A DNA stretch of 14,363 bases. It comes from Lachnospiraceae bacterium UBA3774 (GTDB taxonomy: Bacteria > Bacillota > Clostridia > Lachnospirales > Lachnospiraceae). The notes beneath the pieces were generated by a model. The model did not search any database. It had not been told where the DNA came from and worked only from the letters and a program-made list of their open reading frames with translations. The DNA lies in contig DFFO01000011.1 in the NCBI GenBank assembly GCA_002369255.1, positions 1 to 14,363 on the forward strand, in the 5' to 3' direction. Shown here piece by piece: positions 7,027 to 14,272 of the stretch. How positions within the stretch are numbered: the stretch's first letter is position 1; the number at the start of each line of letters is the position of its first letter. The position numbers and the translations under genes were made by a program.

Positions 7027-8019
7027 ATGACTGTAACAGAAAAAATAATCAACAAGGCAAAGGCCGCTCAAAAAACCATAGTTCTTCCAGAGGGCAGCGA
7101 ACCGCGTACTCTTATTGCCGCGGCAAAAGTTCTCGCTGACAGTATTGCAAGACCCGTCCTTCTCGGAGACCCCGTCCTGATCGAAAAAACAGCGGCGGAC
7201 CTCGGAGCAGACATAAAGGGCGCCCGCGTCATAGATCCGGTAGATAAAGAGAGTGCAGGCTATTATGCCGAGTCACTTTTCAGGCTCCGTGAAAGCAAGG
7301 GGCTTTCGCGTGAGGAGGCCGCAAAACTGATCCTTGATCCTATGTACTATGCGGTTATGATGGTAAAATGCGGCGATGCGGACGGAATGGTTTCCGGCGC
7401 GGTGCATACCACCGGCCAAATGCTTCGCCCGGCCTTGCAGATAATCAAAACAAAACCGGGGATAAATTGCGTTTCATCAAGCTTCATCATGGAGCTTCCC
7501 GACAAAACATACGGTGAAGACGGAGTCCTGATCTATGCCGACTGCGTCGTGATCCCGGACCCCACGGACGAAGAGCTTGCGCATATAGCCGTTACGACAG
7601 CCGATACTGCGCGCACGCTTTGTGATTTTAAAGAACCCAGAGTGGCAATGCTCTCTTTTTCAACCATGGGAAGCGCACAGCATGAATCTGCAGACAAGGT
7701 CCGCCGCGCCGTGCAGATAGCGCGCCGGCTCTCACCTCAGCTCTGTCTCGACGGTGAAATGCAGTTTGACGCTGCGATAGTACCTGAAATCGGAGCCTTA
7801 AAAGCTCCCGGCAGCTCTGTTGCTGGACGCGCAAACATTCTGATCTTCCCCGATCTTCAATCCGGCAATATCGGATATAAAATTACACAAAGATTAGGAA
7901 AAGCAGACGCTTTCGCGGTGCTTCAGGGGCTCGCGAGACCTTGCAATGATCTTTCAAGAGGCTGTTCAAGCGATGATATCGTAAAAACCATCGCTATTAC
8001 GGCCGTTCAAGCAGGTTGA
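7027..8019 (+). CDS. pta: phosphate acetyltransferase
   Basis: Pta interconverts acetyl-CoA plus phosphate with acetyl-phosphate plus CoA; with a kinase it yields ATP from acetyl-CoA. The 330-residue length and motifs are those of the short monodomain Pta and clearly differ from phosphate butyryltransferase. DPMYYAVMMVKCGDADGMV (104-122), STMGSAQHESADKVRRA (212-228) and DGEMQFDAAIVPEIG (242-256) are near consensus. The C-terminal NDLSRGCSSDDIV (307-319) carries Ser310, Arg311 and Asp317, which correspond to Ser309, Arg310 and Asp316 of Methanosarcina Pta. AAAGGTG sits 4 nt before the ATG and 2 nt after the kinase stop. This is the last gene of the plus-strand run; no T-rich terminator reads on the plus strand after it. 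Confidence 0.95.
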   Translation: MTVTEKIINKAKAAQKTIVLPEGSEPRTLIAAAKVLADSIARPVLLGDPVLIEKTAADLGADIKGARVIDPVDKESAGYYAESLFRLRESKGLSREEAAKLILDPMYYAVMMVKCGDADGMVSGAVHTTGQMLRPALQIIKTKPGINCVSSSFIMELPDKTYGEDGVLIYADCVVIPDPTDEELAHIAVTTADTARTLCDFKEPRVAMLSFSTMGSAQHESADKVRRAVQIARRLSPQLCLDGEMQFDAAIVPEIGALKAPGSSVAGRANILIFPDLQSGNIGYKITQRLGKADAFAVLQGLARPCNDLSRGCSSDDIVKTIAITAVQAG

Positions 8020-8022
8020 CCT

Positions 8023-8039
8023 AAAAAGCGGCCGGCCGC
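8023..8039 (-). terminator. GC palindrome with T-tract at convergent gene ends
   Basis: A perfect 12-bp palindrome GCGGCCGGCCGC (8028-8039) lies in the 23-nt gap between the pta stop and the stop of the minus-strand gene. On the minus strand it is followed by five T (plus-strand A at 8023-8027), so it may stop transcripts of that gene. Allowing for a loop, the stem is only 4 bp, so efficiency is doubtful. On the plus strand no T-run follows. Confidence 0.4.
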
Positions 8040-8042
8040 AGC

Positions 8043-8906
8043 TCAGTCCTTTACCACTGACAGTTCTTTGTTTTCCCGACTGTATACGAAAAGATTATCT
8101 GAAAGGTAATCTTTTTTTTGAAGGTTTTCTTCGTTTAATTCGCCGAGGATCTGCCTTAACATCGGTATGTCTTTATTTTTACTTTTAGGCAAAAGGGCCA
8201 TCTCATGCACCGAAGAAGGGATTAAATAGTAATCATCTCCCATAAACTCGGCTATTGCCTCCAATGCCCCGGGATAAAACATCGCGGACGAACCATAATA
8301 TTTCCTGCTGTTCGTAATATAATACACGTATCCGCCGTCCTTGTCTGCAGGACCCGGAACCTTGTCGATGATCTTCGGAAACATTCTGTCCGCATTTGCA
8401 TAAGCATCTTCAAACAACTGTTCCTCGGTTATTCCATACCTTCTGAACAGTTCGTTTGTAATCGGCGTGCTGAAATAATCGTTGCCCGCACTGCTAAAGA
8501 CGATATAGCAGACTGCGGCGATATCGCCAAAAATACGATGAGGCACGTCTTTCAAAATACCTTGATTTTGCGAAACGTTGCAAAGTCGCACAAACAACTT
8601 GCTCTTGATCAGTTCATATTTTGAAGCGTCTGCACCGTCAAACAGAGCCGGCGGTTTTACCATAAGAAGCTCAGCGATCCTTTCCATAATCTCCTCTTTT
8701 GTCGCCCCGTCCTGATATACCTCAAAAAAAGTTTCCATATCTACTGTCGGAACAATCGGCTGCCCCTCATCAATGACGCTGAGACCTACGTATCCTCCTC
8801 CGACTTTGGCGATCTTTTTTACATCGACCGTTTTATCTGCGTACTCTTTTGGAAGATACTCTTTGATCTCGTTTTTAACCATTGCAATAAATTCTATAAA
8901 ATCCAT
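8043..8906 (-). CDS. DUF5688-like protein of unknown function
   Basis: This 287-residue soluble protein without signal peptide or membrane segment resembles the DUF5688 family, found in many copies in Clostridia. Typical features are the N-terminal MDFIEFIAMVKNEIKEYLP helix, the TVDMETFFEVYQDGATKEEIMERIAELL segment (about 53-80), and the C-terminal part with ITNSRKYYGSSAMFYPGAL and the YLIPSSVHEMALLP motif. No catalytic motif is recognisable and no function is known. Start choice: ATG at 8906 has AAAGGAG immediately upstream (plus-strand CTCCTTT at 8912-8918). An in-frame ATG at 9008 would begin at the foot of the terminator hairpin and lacks an SD. The gene stands alone between the terminator of proS and the end of pta. 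Confidence 0.75.
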   Translation of the reverse strand: MDFIEFIAMVKNEIKEYLPKEYADKTVDVKKIAKVGGGYVGLSVIDEGQPIVPTVDMETFFEVYQDGATKEEIMERIAELLMVKPPALFDGADASKYELIKSKLFVRLCNVSQNQGILKDVPHRIFGDIAAVCYIVFSSAGNDYFSTPITNELFRRYGITEEQLFEDAYANADRMFPKIIDKVPGPADKDGGYVYYITNSRKYYGSSAMFYPGALEAIAEFMGDDYYLIPSSVHEMALLPKSKNKDIPMLRQILGELNEENLQKKDYLSDNLFVYSRENKELSVVKD

Positions 8907-9008
8907 TTGTTCTCCTTTCGTTTGAACCGTTTTTAATATAAGATCTTCATTTTCAAAAGCTCCGGATTGCGGACGGGATTTCAAAACGGCAGCTTTTGTT
9001 TTTTGCAC

Positions 9009-9046
9009 AAAAAAACCGCTTAGGGGCAGTAACCCCTTGCGGTTTT
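9009..9046 (-). terminator. strong Rho-independent terminator, downstream of proS
   Basis: AAAACCGC (9012-9019) pairs with GCGGTTTT (9039-9046), and the inner GGGG (9023-9026) pairs with CCCC (9033-9036), around a CAGTAA loop. Read on the minus strand it ends in seven T (plus-strand A 9009-9015), a strong terminator for the operon ending with proS. On the plus strand TTTTGTCTTTTT follows, so it may act in both directions. It also lies just downstream of the promoter-like element at 9065-9073. Confidence 0.85.
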
Positions 9047-9064
9047 GTCTTTTTCGACTTTTTG

Positions 9065-9073
9065 ATTATATCA
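9065..9073 (-). promoter_or_regulatory. possible extended -10 promoter upstream of the DUF5688-like gene
   Basis: On the minus strand the sequence reads TGATATAAT (plus-strand ATTATA at 9065-9070 preceded by TCA at 9071-9073), a perfect TATAAT with a TGn extension. No good -35 is seen. RNA starting near 9058 would immediately enter the terminator hairpin at 9046-9009 before reaching the gene at 8906. If real, this gives a leader of about 150 nt with a built-in terminator. It could also be a chance match in AT-rich DNA. Confidence 0.35.
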
Positions 9074-9116
9074 CAAAGAAAAACGGCAAAAAAGGACATT
9101 TTTGTTTTTTTGCGGA

Positions 9117-10553
9117 TCAATATGCCTTGCCCCAGTAAACCAGCTTTTTGGCCGGTTTTCCGCAGCAAACGCACTTATCCGAGATTGCATCCTGTTTGAA
9201 AGGCATACAGCGCGAGGTTGCCGTAGTATCTTCCTTGATCTTCATTTCGCATTCCAGTTCTCCGCACCACATTGCTTTAACAAATCCCGGCTTTTCTTCG
9301 ACGGTCTTTTTAAAGCTTTCGTAGTCCGTGGCTTCATATATATGACTTTCAAGATGGCTCTTGGCTCTTTCCAGCATGTCAGTCTGTATCGTTTCCAGCA
9401 GCTCGGCAGCTTTTTCTGCCGCATCTGAGATGCTGACCTCGATCTTTTCTCTCGTGTCTCTGCGGACAAGCACGCATTTTCCTGCCTCTATGTCCTTCGG
9501 ACCGATTTCAAGACGGAGCGGTATTCCTCTCATTTCCTGCTCTGAGAATTTCCATCCGGGACTCTTGTCAGTATCGTCAAGTTTTACTTTCAGCCCTGCC
9601 AGGGCGAGTTTTTTGCGTATCTCGTCTGCCTTTTCAAGAACGCCTTCCTTGTGCGCGGCAATGGGGATGACCATTACCTGAACGGGAGCGATTCTCGGAG
9701 GAAGGACGAGGCCGCTGTCATCGCCGTGAACCATTATTATCGCTCCGATAATTCTCGTCGAAAGACCCCATGAGGTCTGATGAGCATACTGAAGCTTGTT
9801 TTCTTTATCGGAGTACTGAATACCGAAAGCTCTTGCAAAGCCGTCACCAAAGTTGTGGCTGGTAGCCGACTGAAGCGCTTTGCCGTCGTGCATGAGGGAT
9901 TCAATCGTATATGTACTGTTTGCGCCGGCAAATTTTTCTTTGTCGGTCTTTTTGCCTTTTATTACGGGAATGGCAAGCATTTCCTCGCAAAAATCAGCAT
10001 AGAGATTTAACATCTGTATGGTTCTTTCTTCGGCCTCTTCTTCGGTAGCATGTACGGTATGGCCCTCCTGCCACCAAAATTCAGTCGTGCGAAGGAAAGG
10101 CCTGGTGGTTTTTTCCCAGCGCACAACGGAGCACCACTGATTGTAGAGTTTGGGCAGATCTCTGTGAGACTGTACTATTCTGCTGTAAAGATCGCAGAAC
10201 AGGGTTTCCGAAGTGGGTCTGACGCAAAGTCTTTCTTCAAGCTTTTCATTCCCGCCGTGAGTGACCCATGCAACCTCCGGAGCAAAGCCCTCCACGTGAT
10301 CTTTTTCCCTTTGAAGAAGGCTTTCGGGAATAAACAGCGGCATTGCGACGTTTTCTACCCCAGTTTCCTTAAAGCGGCGGTCAAGCTCGTGCATGATATT
10401 CTCCCAGATCGCATATCCGCCGGGTTTAAGTATCATGCAGCCTTTTACGCTGGAATAATCCACCAGCTCGGCTTTTTTTACTACGTCGGTGTACCACTGG
10501 GCAAAATCTTCGTCCCTTGCGGTAATAGCCTCAACTAACTTTTTTTCTGCCAT
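9117..10553 (-). CDS. proS: prolyl-tRNA synthetase, eukaryote/archaea-like short form
   Basis: ProRS attaches proline to tRNA-Pro in the cytosol. The 478-residue product is the short class II form without the editing insertion of E. coli ProRS. Class II motifs are clear: LCVRPTSET (109-117), RPFLRTTEFWWQEGHT (151-166, motif 2) and GLSTRIIGAIIMVHGDD (263-279, motif 3). An anticodon-binding domain follows, then a C-terminal zinc-binding-like domain with CGELEC, RCMPF and CVCCGK cysteines, ending in the family's KAY. Start choice: AGGAG at 10562-10566 is 8 nt from the ATG at 10553 but only 2 nt from the in-frame ATG at 10559, so 10553 is preferred. It lies about 20 nt after the response regulator gene and is the last gene of the operon; no T-box leader is present. 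Confidence 0.96.
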   Translation of the reverse strand: MAEKKLVEAITARDEDFAQWYTDVVKKAELVDYSSVKGCMILKPGGYAIWENIMHELDRRFKETGVENVAMPLFIPESLLQREKDHVEGFAPEVAWVTHGGNEKLEERLCVRPTSETLFCDLYSRIVQSHRDLPKLYNQWCSVVRWEKTTRPFLRTTEFWWQEGHTVHATEEEAEERTIQMLNLYADFCEEMLAIPVIKGKKTDKEKFAGANSTYTIESLMHDGKALQSATSHNFGDGFARAFGIQYSDKENKLQYAHQTSWGLSTRIIGAIIMVHGDDSGLVLPPRIAPVQVMVIPIAAHKEGVLEKADEIRKKLALAGLKVKLDDTDKSPGWKFSEQEMRGIPLRLEIGPKDIEAGKCVLVRRDTREKIEVSISDAAEKAAELLETIQTDMLERAKSHLESHIYEATDYESFKKTVEEKPGFVKAMWCGELECEMKIKEDTTATSRCMPFKQDAISDKCVCCGKPAKKLVYWGKAY

Positions 10554-10576
10554 TTCCATATCTCCTTAAAACTGTA

Positions 10577-11266
10577 TTATATTTTAAATCTGTATCCGAC
10601 TCCCCAGATGGTTTCGATATACTGGGGATTGCTGCTGTCCGCTTCTATCTTTTCGCGGATCTTTTTGATATGCACCGTAACGGTGGCAATATCTCCCCAG
10701 GGATCCATATCCCAGATCTCGCGGAACAGCTCCTCCTTTGAGTAAACATGGTTCGGATGCTCGGCAAGGAAAGTCAAAAGGTCAAATTCTTTTGTGGTAA
10801 GGATTCTTTCTTCCCCGTCAATATACACTCTGCGGGCGGTTTTGTCTATCTTCAGTCCGCGGATTTCTATAATATCGTTCTCTTTTGCGTGCTCTCCGGT
10901 AAGTCTGTCATATCGTGAAAGGTGCGCTTTTACTCTCGCCATAAGCTCGCCCGGGCTGAACGGTTTGGTCACGTAATCGTCTGCGCCAAGTCCCAGTCCC
11001 TTTATCTTGTCCAGATCATCCTTTTTCGCGGAAACGATGATGACGGGGGTGTTTTTGCTTTCGCGTATCTGACGGCATATTTCAAAACCGTCCGTACCCG
11101 GAAGCATCACGTCAAGTATAAAAAGATCGAAGTCTTCCGACAGGGCCCTCGCAAGTCCCGCAGTACCGTTTTCCTCTATGGCAACTTCAAAACCGGAAAG
11201 CTCCAGATAATCTTTTTCAAGCTCGGAAATAGACTTTTCGTCCTCGATAATAAGAATCTTACTCAT
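10577..11266 (-). CDS. OmpR/PhoB-family response regulator
   Basis: This 229-residue cytosolic transcription factor has an N-terminal receiver domain (about 1-115) and a C-terminal winged-helix DNA-binding domain (about 130-229). Receiver residues are all present: Glu8-Asp9, phospho-acceptor Asp52 in FILDVMLPG, Ser79 and Lys101 in VTKPF. The winged helix includes the LTTKEFDLLTFLAEHPN segment and the GDIATVTVHIKKIREKI recognition region, and ends with the typical TIWGVGYRFKI. GGAGG lies 6 nt before the ATG, inside the kinase gene, which it overlaps by 8 nt. Its cognate kinase is therefore the gene just upstream. Target genes are not evident. Confidence 0.95.
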   Translation of the reverse strand: MSKILIIEDEKSISELEKDYLELSGFEVAIEENGTAGLARALSEDFDLFILDVMLPGTDGFEICRQIRESKNTPVIIVSAKKDDLDKIKGLGLGADDYVTKPFSPGELMARVKAHLSRYDRLTGEHAKENDIIEIRGLKIDKTARRVYIDGEERILTTKEFDLLTFLAEHPNHVYSKEELFREIWDMDPWGDIATVTVHIKKIREKIEADSSNPQYIETIWGVGYRFKI

Positions 11267-12314
11267 TTTCGTCCTCCGTATATTTTTTAAGTCTGATATG
11301 CATCACGGTTCCGACGCCGATCTCGCTGACGACCCGTACGCTGCCTCCGTGATCCTCTACTATTTTTTTCACTATCGATAGTCCTATGCCGCTGCCGCCT
11401 GTCTGTGAATTGCGGCTGGAATCCGCCCTGTAAAATCTGTCGAAGATATAGGGCAGCGCCTCTTTTTCGATCCCTTTCCCGTTATCTTCTATTTCGATAT
11501 GGACAAACTCCGGCTCATCCTTCAGTCTGATCGAGATAAGGCCTTTTCTTTCTCCCATATATTTTACGGAATTGCTGATAATATTGTTAACGACGCGGCG
11601 AAGCTGTTCTTCATCGCCGAGTATCAGCGTTCCCTCCGGGAGCGAGTCATAATACGACAGATCAATATTCTGCGATTCAAGATCCGTCTTGATGTCTTCC
11701 GCATAAGCCGAGAAAAACTTACTGATCTCGATTTCCCTGAAAACATAGGGAACTTTGTTCATATCTATCCTTGAATACAGCGTCAGCTCGTCGATAAGCG
11801 CGTTCATATCGTTTGCTTTGCTGTAAATCGTTCTCACATATCTGTCGAGTTTTTCCGGCGTATTGGCAACACCGTCCATAATACCGTCCGCATAACCTTT
11901 GATAGCGGTGATGGGCGTCTTTAAGTCGTGGGAAATATTGCTGATAAACATTCTGTTTTCGCTGTCGATCTGCATTTTTTCCTCTGCGTTTTCCTTCAGC
12001 TTCAGACGCATCGTCTCAAAGTCCCTGCAGAGCTCGCTGATCTCATCATTTCCCTCTATCTTCAGCTCATAATCAAGATTTCCCTCGCGTATCTCACGGG
12101 TTGCCTTCCGCAGCTTCAAAAGCGGTTTTATAAGTCCGGAATAGAGCCATGCCGCAATAAGAAGCGCGGTAACGGCGAGGATGGCTATAGTTATGAAAAG
12201 CAAGCCTTCCCCTCTGACTGTCTCGGGCGCAAAGCACCGAAGCAGATACAGAACCGTTCCCGGCAATACAACCGCCGCTGTGATCGCTATCAGAATTTTC
12301 TTTTTCAAAGTCAT
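11259..12314 (-). CDS. HAMP-containing sensor histidine kinase with minimal extracytoplasmic loop
   Basis: The 351-residue kinase has two membrane segments (about 7-25 and 38-58) joined by a loop of only about 12 residues. A HAMP linker (about 59-112) follows, then the dimerisation/phospho-acceptor domain with His129 in FISNISHDLKTPITAIKGY. The ATPase domain has Asn-box NNIISNSVKY (243-252), DNGKG (277-281), FDRFYR (291-296) and GGSGIGLSI (306-314). All catalytic motifs are intact. With so small a loop it probably senses within the membrane or through partner proteins; the two upstream exported proteins are candidates. It overlaps the preceding gene by 4 nt (ATGA) with only a distant AAGG, so translation is likely coupled. 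The kinase gene precedes the regulator gene. Confidence 0.95.
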   Translation of the reverse strand: MTLKKKILIAITAAVVLPGTVLYLLRCFAPETVRGEGLLFITIAILAVTALLIAAWLYSGLIKPLLKLRKATREIREGNLDYELKIEGNDEISELCRDFETMRLKLKENAEEKMQIDSENRMFISNISHDLKTPITAIKGYADGIMDGVANTPEKLDRYVRTIYSKANDMNALIDELTLYSRIDMNKVPYVFREIEISKFFSAYAEDIKTDLESQNIDLSYYDSLPEGTLILGDEEQLRRVVNNIISNSVKYMGERKGLISIRLKDEPEFVHIEIEDNGKGIEKEALPYIFDRFYRADSSRNSQTGGSGIGLSIVKKIVEDHGGSVRVVSEIGVGTVMHIRLKKYTEDENE

Positions 12315-13486
12315 TTCAGTCTGATCGTCCTTATACCGTAATCGCCGTACTGCAAAAACCTGTCGGATCCGGCGCTCGTCATATAGGTCGTATATCCGTC
12401 AAGCAGGCCTCTGTATTTTATGACGCCGCCATCGGTCGCGATAAAACAATAATCGCTGCCGTAAACGAGGGCATAGTTTCCGGAAAACTCCGCTTTTTGG
12501 TATGAATTTTCGAAATCTTCTTCCAGCACAGGCTCACCGTCCGAATCGTAGATATGCAGCACGTGTCCTCCGTCTCCGGCTCTCGTTATGACGGCTGCGC
12601 GTCCCTGCTTTGTAAATACGCTTTCGATTTCTTCATCATACTCTATTTCCTTTATCACCTTCGGAAGCGCCTCGTTTGACAGCGAGTAAAAAACCGCCCT
12701 GTCATCGCCAAAGGCCACCACTCTGTCAGGCGACAGATAATCGACTTCCGGGAAAATACATTCATCATATTCAAAATAGCCGACGACTCTGTCGGTATTG
12801 TCTTTTCCGAGATCGAAATTCAGGAAGGAGATCCTTGTTTTTACTGCCCCTCTGTCAATAAACACGAGCGAGAGCACCAGGCCCTTTCCCGAGCCGGACA
12901 TGCTCATTGAGATCGGATAACCGCTGCTTTTTGCGAGAACGTTCCTTACCTCGATATCAAGTTTTCTGCCCGACGCGTCATAAAAATATACGGAGCTTAC
13001 ATTGTTGTCCTGGGTCATAAAGGCCGTCACTCCGTAATCCGATATCCCGGCTGCGGCTATAGGCAGCATCGTTGAAAAACTCGTAACTACGCCGTCTTCA
13101 TTGAAAAGCATTGCGCCCGAACCGCCTATATCATAGACCAATCCGTATTTTTCGGAAAAAACGACTCCGGGAGTATGCATACTCAGTCCGCTGTCCCAGA
13201 TCCGCGCGCCTTCGGTAGTTTCAAATTTTATTCCGTTTGCGGAGTATCTGACCACGCCGTCTGCAAAGGACTCATAAAAATCGCCTCCCTCTGCGTTTTC
13301 AGACGAAGAGACTACTTCATAAGAGCCGTATTCTCTGCGTCCCTGAATCAGAAACCAGACAAGCGCCATGATAAGGAGAAAAAGAATTACCGCAGCGATA
13401 ATCAGCGTTCTTTTTCTCTTTTTTCTGCGGACTGTTTCCTCAGCTTTTTTTATTTCATCTATGTCTCTGTTTCTTTCCCGCGGCAT
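12311..13486 (-). CDS. single-pass membrane protein with extracytoplasmic propeller-like domain (DUF5711-like)
   Basis: This 391-residue protein has a highly basic cytoplasmic N-terminus (about 1-27), one strong transmembrane helix (about 28-48) and an external domain of some 340 residues. The external part is a series of beta-strand-rich repeats with patterns such as GLVYDIGGSGAMLFNEDG, VYFYDASGRKLD, VLHIYDSDGEPV and CFIATDGGVIKY. Blades ending in a D-x-G or D-G turn suggest a beta-propeller. It resembles the DUF5711 family of Clostridia; I recognise no enzymatic motif. AGAGG lies 6 nt before the ATG and the preceding lipoprotein gene ends 12 nt upstream, while the downstream kinase start overlaps its stop. 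The context suggests a sensory or envelope-monitoring partner of the kinase. Confidence 0.7.
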   Translation of the reverse strand: MPRERNRDIDEIKKAEETVRRKKRKRTLIIAAVILFLLIMALVWFLIQGRREYGSYEVVSSSENAEGGDFYESFADGVVRYSANGIKFETTEGARIWDSGLSMHTPGVVFSEKYGLVYDIGGSGAMLFNEDGVVTSFSTMLPIAAAGISDYGVTAFMTQDNNVSSVYFYDASGRKLDIEVRNVLAKSSGYPISMSMSGSGKGLVLSLVFIDRGAVKTRISFLNFDLGKDNTDRVVGYFEYDECIFPEVDYLSPDRVVAFGDDRAVFYSLSNEALPKVIKEIEYDEEIESVFTKQGRAAVITRAGDGGHVLHIYDSDGEPVLEEDFENSYQKAEFSGNYALVYGSDYCFIATDGGVIKYRGLLDGYTTYMTSAGSDRFLQYGDYGIRTIRLK

Positions 13487-13498
13487 AAAAAACCTCTG

Positions 13499-14272
13499 TT
13501 ATCTTTCCAACTCCGTAAAACCCGACGCGTCCGGAATATCAACTTTAACCGGGTCTGAATATAGTTCAAATTCATTGAATATCGTATTTGTGACGTTTCT
13601 TACCCTGTCGCCGTCTATAACGGTTCCGGTTATAAGAAAACTCTGACTTTCGGGTTCGCTCCCGTCAAGAACGACTTTGCCGGTAACTTCTCTGAGTGAG
13701 ATCACGTTTTCTTTGCTTCCCTGATTTGAAAAACGCTCCCATCTTCCGGCAAGCCCGTATATTTTCACGGCTTTTTCCGGAGATATGACGTATTCGACGG
13801 TGGTATCTTCCCCGCTATCGTCCGTACTTATCGCCTGAAAATCTTCGCGTGTAAGCGCCGAAGCAAAGGTGCAAAGCCCGACCTGCTCAAGCACTTCTTC
13901 CCACGAAAGATCCGTATAATACTTGCTTCCGGCCATCTGTGAATAATATCTGCCGTTTTGATAATATGCCTTTACCTCTACGGCGCGGCCTCCCTCATCC
14001 GGAGAGATAACGAGTTCTCCCGTCAGACTCATGGAGTATCCGTCCTGCCCGTGGTTGATCTTCATTTCTCCCTCAAAAGAGGACTTTGCTTCGGTAACGC
14101 CCTCTGATACGGTAAGCCCGGAAGAAAAACGGATAATTATTCCTTCCGCATTATCAAATTTTTTCGCGGCGGTTTCATAAAGATCCCACGGTTCTCCGCA
14201 AGCCGGCATCAAAAGCGAGATCAAAACCGCTGTTATCACCAAAAGTAATTTTTTGTTTTTCTTCAAAGTCAT
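13499..14272 (-). CDS. putative exported lipoprotein (LolA-like/DUF6612-like)
   Basis: The 257-residue product begins with a basic N-region (MTLKKNKK), a hydrophobic stretch and a lipobox-like LLMPAC with Cys25, so it is probably lipid-anchored outside the membrane. The mature part alternates short strands with amphipathic patterns, e.g. KSSFEGEMKI, YSMSLTGELVI and VEVKAYYQNGRYYSQM. This is the style of clostridial LolA-fold lipoproteins, where a half-open barrel binds a lipid or hydrophobic ligand. Family assignment is tentative. The start overlaps the rsmA stop (ATGA), with GGAA/GGAG just upstream. The next gene, 12 nt downstream, is another exported protein, followed by a two-component system, suggesting a shared envelope-sensing role. 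Confidence 0.65.
   Translation of the reverse strand: MTLKKNKKLLLVITAVLISLLMPACGEPWDLYETAAKKFDNAEGIIIRFSSGLTVSEGVTEAKSSFEGEMKINHGQDGYSMSLTGELVISPDEGGRAVEVKAYYQNGRYYSQMAGSKYYTDLSWEEVLEQVGLCTFASALTREDFQAISTDDSGEDTTVEYVISPEKAVKIYGLAGRWERFSNQGSKENVISLREVTGKVVLDGSEPESQSFLITGTVIDGDRVRNVTNTIFNEFELYSDPVKVDIPDASGFTELER

Noticed and set aside
10050..10538. 162-codon open frame on the plus strand inside proS
   Set aside because: It is a mirror of the conserved proS coding sequence, with no SD and no recognisable protein features.
10576..10581. TATAAT on the minus strand just before proS (possible internal promoter)
   Set aside because: No -35 match at 16-18 nt and no TGn extension; it coincides with the AT-rich last codons of the response regulator. 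A weak internal promoter cannot be excluded.
12312..14272. Identical 11-nt start sequence ATGACTTTGAA at both coupled starts (14272 and 12314)
   Set aside because: Probably follows from the ATGA overlap plus common Lys-rich N-termini; flanking sequence is not shared, so a duplicated element is unlikely.
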